From Chelydra serpentina (lineage: Eukaryota > Chordata > Testudines > Chelydridae), in the NCBI GenBank assembly GCA_037349315.1, contig JBAIAC010000042.1, positions 7,254,001 to 7,318,000 of the forward strand: a stretch of DNA of 64,000 bases. The letters are read 5' to 3'. Shown here piece by piece: positions 56,861 through 64,000 of this stretch. Under the pieces are notes generated by a model, which saw only the letters and a list, made by a program, of their open reading frames with translations, ran no database searches and was not told where the DNA came from. The translations under genes were made by a program, and so were the position numbers. Position 1 is the first letter of the stretch; every line of letters begins with the position of its first letter.

Positions 56861-57132
56861 GGAGAGGGGGAAGGACAAGGACAATGTCAGGATAGAGTGC
56901 ACACCTCCGACAATCACACCACTACTGAACTGCATTGTGACACCAGTATAAATTGCCACAGCTCCCTTACAGTCGAGCAGTGTCCGTTTCCACCATCTGA
57001 GCATCTGGTCCCAGATGCAACTTGATAAAATGCCATGTAAATATAGAACCAATTACAATCCAAACCCTACAATCTTAGGAATGATGGTCCTCATATTGCG
57101 ACAATGGAGAGCTATTTTATGAGAGGAGAGTG
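56861..57132. other. OR upstream sequence, non-coding
   Basis: I see no gene or recognisable repeat here. Confidence 0.6.
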
Positions 57133-57424
57133 AGGCTACAACTACACTACGAGCCAGTGGAGTGATTCCCAGCTCAGGTCCATGTCGTTCAGATGGCTCG
57201 ATGAGAGCTAGAGGAATTATAAATCCTGTATAGCCATGGTAGCATAGACAGCCATGCTGAGTAGGTGGCCCTGAAGTTCAGACAAGCTTGTACATGGCAC
57301 GATGAAGCTATGGTGCCGCCCATGCTACTGTGACCGAACTGTGATTTATACTCATCCATCTAACAGGAGCATGTGCACCTGAGCTGGGGAATCACAGCCT
57401 TAGCTTGTAGTGTAGATGTAGCCT
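57133..57424. mobile_element. Non-autonomous DNA transposon with long terminal inverted repeats
   Basis: The left end aggctacaactacactacga and right end gcttgtagtgtagatgtagcct are inverted repeats with few mismatches, over a 292-bp element. There is no transposase ORF, and I could not see a convincing target-site duplication. Confidence 0.8.
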
Positions 57425-58245
57425 GAAAGAATTTGGCTTGTTTAGCCGAGCAAACGCTGGCTGAGAGGAGATTTGGTCGCGCTCTGTAAATAGATCAGGG
57501 GGATAAACACCAGGGAGCTGTTGATGCTAAAGGACAATGCTGGCACAGGAACTAATGCAGATAAGCTGACCATGAATAAATTTAAGCTGGAGATGAGAAG
57601 CAGGTTTGTCCCCAGCAGAAGAGGGAGGGGCTGGGTCAGGCTCCCAGTAGGAGCATCTGGGGGCAAACAACCCAACTGGATCAGTTTTTGATGGGGACTG
57701 TATGACTGGGTTGCCAGGGAGAGCAGGGGATTGGATCAGATAACCCAGAAGGGCCCGTCCAGTTATATGTTCTTATTACAAACAGCAGGCTCACAACTGG
57801 GACAGGAAACTAAACTTTGAAACCATCAGCACAACCCTCTTCCCAGGGAAATATGACACAGACACACCCTGCTCCCTGAGCACCAACTCTCCTGTGATGA
57901 TTCCACACCGAGTTGTGTGCACAGTTGTCCTGCTAACTGTTTACAGATGGATTTATGGCCTCAGATACCTGTTGCACTTGTGTCTCTGTGTAATGATGGG
58001 CTAGGAGAATCCCTCTCTTACTGCTACGGTTTATCATTTACTTCTGTACCTGTATGACTGTGCTGTGTGTGTCAACGGCAGACAGGAGTTCTAGACCTGT
58101 CTCTGCCACTGACCTGCCCTGGGACCTTGTGCCCATCACTTCCCCTTTCTGTGACTCTGTTTCCCCTTCCCCTTTCTCTGCCTTCTCTACTAGGACTGTG
58201 ATCTCGGTTAGGGAGGGGCTGTGTTTTACGATGTGTATGTTCTGC
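57425..58245. other. Non-coding; no gene seen
   Basis: Nothing coding is recognised. The text around 57690-57780 (gggttgccagggagagcagg, agaagggcccgtccagttat) looks like a worn SINE or LINE tail but is not assigned. Confidence 0.5.
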
Positions 58246-58884
58246 TCTCCTGTTTATGAAAATAAGAAAGAAAAACTTGTAGCACCTTAGAGACTAACAA
58301 ATTTATTTCAGCATAAGCTTTCGTGGGTAAGAACCCACTTCATCGGATGCATGGAATGAAAATATACTTCAGACAGATATTTATACAGTCAGAGAAACAT
58401 GATGGTCCAGGTGTATAGACCAATCTTAAGAGGCTAATTAGTTGAGAGGAAACATGACAGCAGGGGAAGAAAAAGCTTTTGAAGTGATAAACAAGATGGT
58501 CACACAGGTGTGAATGAGGATCGTTAACTTAAGGGAAATAGATTCAATTAACATAATGGCCGAGCCATTCCAAATCACGATTTAATCCGGAGGCAACGCA
58601 ATCTAGTTTGCATATCAATTCGAGTTCAATAGTTTCTCTTTGAAGTCTGCTTTTGGAGTTAATCTGTCGCAACACATACAACAAAAACACCAACCCAGGA
58701 ACCTATCCTTGCAACAAAGCCCGATGCCAACTCTGTCAACATATCGATTCAAGTGATACCCACGAAAGCTTATGCTGAAATAAATTTGTTAGTCTCTAAG
58801 GTGCTACAAGTTTTTCTTTCTTATTTTCATTTTGCTGACACAGACTAACACGGCTACTACACTTAAACCTATCTCCTGTTTATG
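58246..58884. mobile_element. Penelope-like element, internally deleted, with 13-bp duplication and inverted ends
   Basis: The 13-mer tctcctgtttatg brackets the element (58246-58258 and 58872-58884). The first 71 bases of the 613-bp insert (58259-58329) are an exact reverse complement of about 58758-58828. Between them lies inverted terminal sequence, then a short coding remnant near 58680-58745 encoding NPGTYPCNKARCQLCQHI, the Cys-rich motif just before the GIY-YIG nuclease of Penelope-like elements. This inverted-terminal layout is typical of the family. Confidence 0.92.
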
Positions 58885-60987
58885 GCATTGGTGTTTCGTT
58901 GGCAGTAGCATGGGACAGAGGATATGGGGCTAAAGCAGAAGATCTGGGTTCTATCCCGTTGACCTCCACTATGTCCTTGTGCAGGACCAAAATAGACAGG
59001 CTTTAGGCTGTATTGACTCTGAGTTAGAGGTGCTAGTGTGCACAAAATACAGTCTGTGGGCTTTGCTCCTTACTCATTTTTTACATTCTTCAAACAATCC
59101 CTTTGAAACAGAAATAAACACTATTGCAGTAGAACAAAAGGGTTTGAAATTGCTGTATTATTAAAGATATTAATGTTTCCCTCCTTTTATTAAAGCTCAA
59201 TTTCCAAATAGAGGCGGACGGAGATTTTTCCGTCCACTTATTTTTCAAAAATGGGATTTTCAATTAAATAGAAAATGTCCAGGGAAAGTGTCTGCTATTC
59301 TGGAGAAAAAACTTTTTTTTTTTGGCAACCAAAATCCCCATTTTTATTTTGTTTGCAATTTAACATTTTCAATATACAGCAGGTTTTAGTTGAAAATAAA
59401 TTTGGTTTTGATTTACAAATCTTGAAAACTTTTCTGATTTTGGGTTTCTGAAGCAAAGTCCAAATTTTGCACTTATTTTTTTCCTTGATGTATGACTAAA
59501 GTGATCGTTAAAGCCTTAAAGAGTTCAAATTGTGATTTAAGTTTAAGGCCTTACATTTGCTCTGTATATTAATCCCCAAATATATTTCACTGAAATAGTG
59601 AATTTACTGTGCTGATCATTGTGGATTTTTACCCAGATTGTGAGGCATTCGATCCTCTAGCACCAGGGTTCTTTGGTCATTATTTCTCTATCTCCATCAT
59701 CCTTACCCCTGTAGTATCTAGAAGCCAAAGACACAGCTACGTAAGAGTCATTTCACCCCCCATTCATAGGTGCTGGAACTATGGGTGCTGGGAGTGTTTG
59801 CGGGACTCACTCCCTGAAGCCCTGCACAGCTCGGAAGCTGAGGCCCAGAGGCAAAAGTTCATAAATTAATGGATTTCAAGCCAAAAGGTGCCATTATGAT
59901 CCCCTAGTCTGAGTGACCCCTGCATGGCACAGGCCCTAAGAGCTCCCCCAGGGTACCCTGACAGCAGACTGTTTTATAATCTGTGAGCCAGGATTACAAA
60001 GGGATTTGGGCACCTAAAGATGGAGACAGTCACCTAAAGGGATATATCAAAGCTCCTAAGTGAGCTAGATGGCTAAGTCCCATGGCCATTCAATGGGAGT
60101 TAGGTGCCTAACCTGCTTATCTGCTCAGGTAAATTCCAATAGGTACCTATCACCATCTCTATGTGACTAAACCCCTTTGTGATAATAGCTCTGTGTCTGT
60201 CTTGATAACTTCCAAGGTCTTCACTTCTTTTGAATTTCAGAAAAATGTAGGCTGGAATTTGCAAAGAGTAAGGCATGTACACCTTGGGCACCTAACTCCC
60301 TTAGATTCCCCTGAGAATCCCAGCCACAAATGATAACAAGTACAGCCATGCAGCAGGAGTTAGAAGTGATCAAGACACTAGAGCTCCTGTGATCTAAGCT
60401 CAGATAGTCAATTGAGGTCCTGCACACTCTGTGCCTCAATTTCTCCAAGTGTGTCATGGATGTTAATTACTGAGGGTGGATAGGTAATTCATAACAAATC
60501 ATTTATATAGACCCACAATTTATTTTCTCCATGTAGATACCTATAGACTGTGATCAAGTCATCCCTGTACCTTCACTTTATGGAAAATTGGGTTTTCAGT
60601 AAAACAGGTTTTTTCCCTCAGAATCTGTCTGCTTTCCTGGAAATATTTGATTATTCTTGGAAAGAAAGACGTTTTGGGTTTTCAGTTGAATAATTCCCAT
60701 TTTCAGCTGGTTTTTTTTAACTGCCAACATCTGTTGGTTTATGTTGAAAATTCAAAATTTTCCAGAGATGAAAAAGTTTCTGGCCAGCAGCAGATGTTTT
60801 CATTAAATTGACACTAAAAATCTAAAAGAGTTGAGATTGTCATTTCACATTTATGTTCTTAAATTTCCCCTGTATATTCATCCCCCCAAATATGTAACTG
60901 AAATAGCAAACTTACTGTGCTGGTCTATGTGGAACTTGTCTCAGCTTGTGATGCAGTTGATTCTCAGGCATCAGAATTGTTTGAACA

Positions 60988-61063
<76 letters not shown>

Positions 61064-62078
61064 TTACCTATCTATCACTGTGTTATCCAGCAGCCATTGC
61101 TCTATACCTTCTCTGGATGTCTAGAGTTGCTGGGTCTCTCTGCAGTTTCTAGCAGACAGGGATCCACTTCACAGATGGGCGCTCCCTGCTCCCCTCCGAG
61201 GGCAGGAATGGCTGAGAAGCGATGGACTAAATAGGATCAGGGGCTGAAAGCCCCTCCCAGCTCTAGAGCTGATCCTGGCTTGTGCAAGCTTCAGAGATGG
61301 TCACAGCACAGGATGTACCGGCCCAAGGGATAAATAGCTGAATCCAGTTTCTAGGGCTGTGAGCCAACTCCGATCTCACCTCTGAGCAAACTGCCCTGAC
61401 AACCTACCCTAGCTGAGCTTAACGCCATAGAGGGGAAACGGCTCCTGCCCTGGATCTCACACAATGGCAGCATCCCTGGAAGAACCCTTGGGCTGAGGCT
61501 CAAAGTGTGTGCCCAGGGGTTTGCAGAAATAAATATTTAGTTAAAGCACAGACATGTGACCTGCAATAGCTAAGAGCCCAGTGGCACCAAAACCTCAGCT
61601 GTCCTGGAATGGCCTGTTCCTTCATTAACTCCACATCATTACCTCTGGGGGAGCACAGATGTTTTTCTCCTGCATTGCACCAGCAGCTCTTGGGAGGCAG
61701 CCACCAGAGGAAACCAGAGCTCAGACGGCCCGGGCTGTTTGTAGTTGGTAACTAAGAGGTACGAAGAAGCAAAGATTAAAAAGTTCAGGCCAGGTCCTGA
61801 GCAGGTTAAAATTGATACGTTTCCATTGACTTCTGAGTAGCCAGGGCTATTGACAGCAGGTTCAAATCTATGTTCTTTGCCTCTGAAACTGAATTGAAGA
61901 TGGGTCAAAAGATCGCAACCAATCTGCCCTTTCTTAGAATGTGAGCGGGGCTGAGATGTATGGGGCAGATTTCTCATCTCAGCTAGACCTGCGCCAATGT
62001 AGAGTAGCTCCATTGACATCACCAGTTTTATGCTGCTGAGGTTCTGTCCCCAAGACTCTGGGCTAAACTCAGTAGTGA
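58885..62078. other. Non-coding OR upstream-type sequence
   Basis: No gene is seen. From 59195 it matches 17616-21310. Long ATCT repeats are at 60990-61060. It has empty sites for the hAT-type element (60266) and the SINE composite (about 60520). Confidence 0.75.
60990..61075. repeat. (ATCT)n microsatellite
   Basis: About 20 units are present, with late interruptions (tttacc). The unit 1 counterpart at 20203-20230 has only about six to seven units. Confidence 0.97.
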
Positions 62079-62173
62079 CATAAACACTCTAAGGTGCCAC
62101 AGGTATTTTTCTTGTTTTCTTTTTGCTGACAGAGACTAACAGGGCTACTACACTGAAACCTGTCATAAACAAT
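62079..62173. mobile_element. 75-bp Penelope-type insertion
   Basis: The 10-mer cataaacact (62079-62088) is repeated as cataaacaat (62164-62173) around an insert ending gctgacagagactaacaggg ... ctacactgaaacctg, the outer terminus of the Penelope family. Unit 1 has the single site at about 21313. Confidence 0.85.
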
Positions 62174-62510
62174 GGTGTAAGTTACTTGTCTGTCATCATT
62201 GTAGACAGGCTTGGAAGGATTAGATTTTTATTGGTAGACGTCGATAAATGTGTATTGCACCGCGCGCACACAAACCAACCACAAATATTGCCATCGATAA
62301 TAGTTAAAATGTACAGACAGGCAAAGTAAGAAAATTGTGTCTTGCAAATTTATTAGAGTTTTATATAATGTTATTTATTTTGTATATTTTGACATATGAT
62401 GTTGATTTGTGTTTTAATGGTTATAAAGCTTCAGCTTGTTGAATCTCAACTTCTGCTGTCATTAAATAACAATTGTCTGACCCCCCCCCCCCATAATTTT
62501 CTACAACTGT

Positions 62511-63136
62511 TGTGACGGGGCAAGGCCAGAGGGCTATAGGAAAGTGGTGAGGAACCAGTATGTTAGCCCCAGGCTAAACAAATCCCTGATACCTTGTTAA
62601 CAAAATGGCAGTTGTTCCAGGTTAATCAAGACACCTGGAGCTAATTAAGAACTTTCCAGAAGGCAAGGAGGTTGATTGAGACACCTGCAGCCAATCAGGG
62701 CCTGGATGAAACTAGTCAAAAGCCTACCAGTGAGTCAGTGAGGCGCGCATGTCAGGAGCTGTGGAAGGAGGTTGCGTGTGTGGAGCTGGGAGCAAGAGGC
62801 ACTAGGAGCTGAGAGTAAGAGGGTGTACTGCTGGAAGATCCTGTGGTGAGGATAAAGAAGGTGTTGGGAGGAGTCCATGGGGAAGTAGCCTAGGGAGTTG
62901 TAGCTGTCGTGCAGTTGTTCCAGGAGGCACTCTAAACAGCTGCAGTCCACAGGGCCCTGGGCTGGAACCCGGAGTAGTGGGTGGGCCCGGGTTCCCCCCA
63001 AACCTCCCAACTCCTGATCAGACACAGGAGGAGTTAACCTGGACTGTGGATTCTACCAGAGTGGAAGATCTCTGATGCAAGCAAAATCCGCCAATAAGCG
63101 CAGGACCCACCGAGGTAGAGGAGGAACTTTGTCACA
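62511..63136 (+). mobile_element. 5' LTR of a Ty3/Gypsy-type retrotransposon
   Basis: This 626-bp LTR begins tgtgacggggcaag and ends tttgtcaca. It interrupts the segmental duplication: unit 1 continues across the same point at 21670 (gtacaactgt then gaaaattt). The 3' LTR, if present, lies beyond the window, so the target-site duplication cannot be checked. Confidence 0.85.
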
Positions 63137-63138
63137 AC

Positions 63139-63157
63139 TGGTGTCAGAGGTGGGATT
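63139..63157 (+). promoter_or_regulatory. Primer-binding site, tRNA-Leu-like
   Basis: Two bases after the LTR, tggtgtcagaggtgggatt matches the reverse complement of a vertebrate tRNA-Leu 3' end (with CCA), allowing one mismatch. This would prime minus-strand synthesis. The tRNA comparison is from memory. Confidence 0.75.
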
Positions 63158-63236
63158 TGATGTGCACAGCACGGCAGAAGAAGAGGGGTGTTTAAAAAAA
63201 AAAGGGATCAGGTTTATTTTATTTTTTTTCACCACA

Positions 63237-64000
63237 ATGGAAGACGTAGTGCGGGCACTGATATAAGCCACGGCTGCCAAGCAGGAGGCTACCCGTGTCC
63301 AGGCAGCTGCCCAACAGGAGGCAGTGCGGCTGCAGCAGGAGACCAATCGCCTGTTGATGGACCAGGCCGCTCAAGACCGTACTATGTTGCGGGAACTGGT
63401 AAACCAAGTGAAGGCCCTTACAGAGATGAACCATGGCCATGATGGGACGCTGCACATACGGGCCAGCAATTGCCTGCAGAAAATGACAGGGAACGATGAC
63501 ATAGAGGCATATCTCCTGGCCTTTGAGAGGACAGCCCTTCGGGAGGCCTGGCCTTGAGATCAGTGGTGAGGCATCCTCGCCCCATTCCTGTGTGGGGAGG
63601 CCCAGAAGGCCTACTATGATCTGCCTGAAGAGGCTGCAGCAGACTACCCCCAGCTGAAAGCAGAGATCCTGGCCAGATCTGGGGTAACAACCGCAGTGCG
63701 GGCCCAGTGGTATCATGAGTGGAGGTACCAGGAAGACAAAACCCCGCGATCCCAATTGTATGACCTCATCCATCTTGCACGAAAGTGGTTGCAAACTGAG
63801 TCCCGGAGTCCAGAAGAGATACTAGAGATTCTGGTCATCGACCGATACATGAGGGGACTACCGCCAGACCTTCACGCATGGGTAAGCCAGAACGAAGCCT
63901 CCACCTATGACAAGATTCTGGCAATGGTAGAGAGGCAAAGGACGCTGAGGGAACTGACCCGACCAGTTAAGGAAGCAGAACCCAGGGTTAAACTAGCAGC
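63237..64000 (+). pseudogene. Gypsy-type gag, broken, runs off the window
   Basis: One frame from the ATG at 63237 encodes a capsid-like protein, but it has stop codons at 63264, 63555 and 63567. Before the capsid there is a glutamine-rich probable coiled coil (QQEAVRLQQETNRLL). The capsid part has DDIEAYLLAFERTALREAWP, then [11 protein letters not shown], then [14 protein letters not shown] and [13 protein letters not shown]. This last arrangement resembles the Gmr1-like Gypsy capsids from which the vertebrate SCAN domain arose. This copy cannot make full-length Gag as it stands. Pol would lie beyond the right edge. Confidence 0.85.

Larger units (their letters stand above)
29407..62510. repeat. 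Tandem segmental duplication, unit 2
   Basis: This is the second copy of the block starting at base 1. It contains everything aligned in unit 1 plus a solo-LTR fragment (33036-34020), 1.76 kb of arm and promoter-side sequence (34585-36349), a long CR1 (45635-50461), a segment with an extra OR14 gene (52370-59190) and a Gypsy element at its right end. It lacks the CR1 fragment of 12966-14048, the hAT-type element of 18873-19103, the SINE-containing insert of 19363-19713 and the element of 20931-21150. Confidence 0.93.

Overview
The window is vertebrate nuclear DNA, most likely from a cryptodiran turtle. I infer this from the mix of repeats (CR1 LINEs with the octamer tail, a tRNA-derived SINE resembling the turtle Cry/PolIII family, Penelope-like elements, hAT-type short transposons and Ty3/Gypsy LTR elements) and from a local expansion of class II olfactory receptors (ORs) of the OR14 type. 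No bacterial-style operons, tRNAs, rRNAs or CRISPR arrays were seen.

The backbone is a receptor cluster. Four single-exon OR14-like coding exons look intact: 10267-11187 (+), 25743-26678 (-), 42026-42946 (+) and 55875-56831 (-). Each begins exactly 27 nt downstream of a good 3' splice acceptor, as expected for OR genes with a non-coding 5' exon. Broken receptors are two OR4-like pseudogenes (4613-5537 and 36467-37391) and OR14-like remnants at 14596-15140, 21985-22130, 22690-23103 and 45276-50650. The last is split by a CR1 insertion.

Most of the window is two copies of one unit. Bases 1 to about 21670 correspond in order to about 29407-62510, giving a tandem period near 30 kb. Each unit also contains inverted repeats. 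Arms of several kb flank the OR4-like pseudogene, so OR14 genes face outward from it on opposite strands. A second inverted pair involves 12.4-15.1 kb and 22.7-23.9 kb.

The two units act as a natural before/after comparison. Insertions filled in one and empty in the other include a 4.8-kb CR1 with both ORFs open (45635-50461), a CR1 fragment (12966-14048), a hAT-type element with an exact 8-bp target-site duplication (18873-19103), three very short Penelope-type insertions, and a Ty3/Gypsy element (62511 to the window end) with a tRNA-Leu-like primer site and a broken gag. Unit 2 also holds about 6.8 kb (52370-59190) with an intact OR that unit 1 lacks, and unit 1 has lost about 1.76 kb of an inverted arm that unit 2 keeps.

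Functionally, the intact genes would encode odorant receptors of olfactory sensory neurons. The other long ORFs belong to retrotransposons. All family assignments are by eye; no database search was run.
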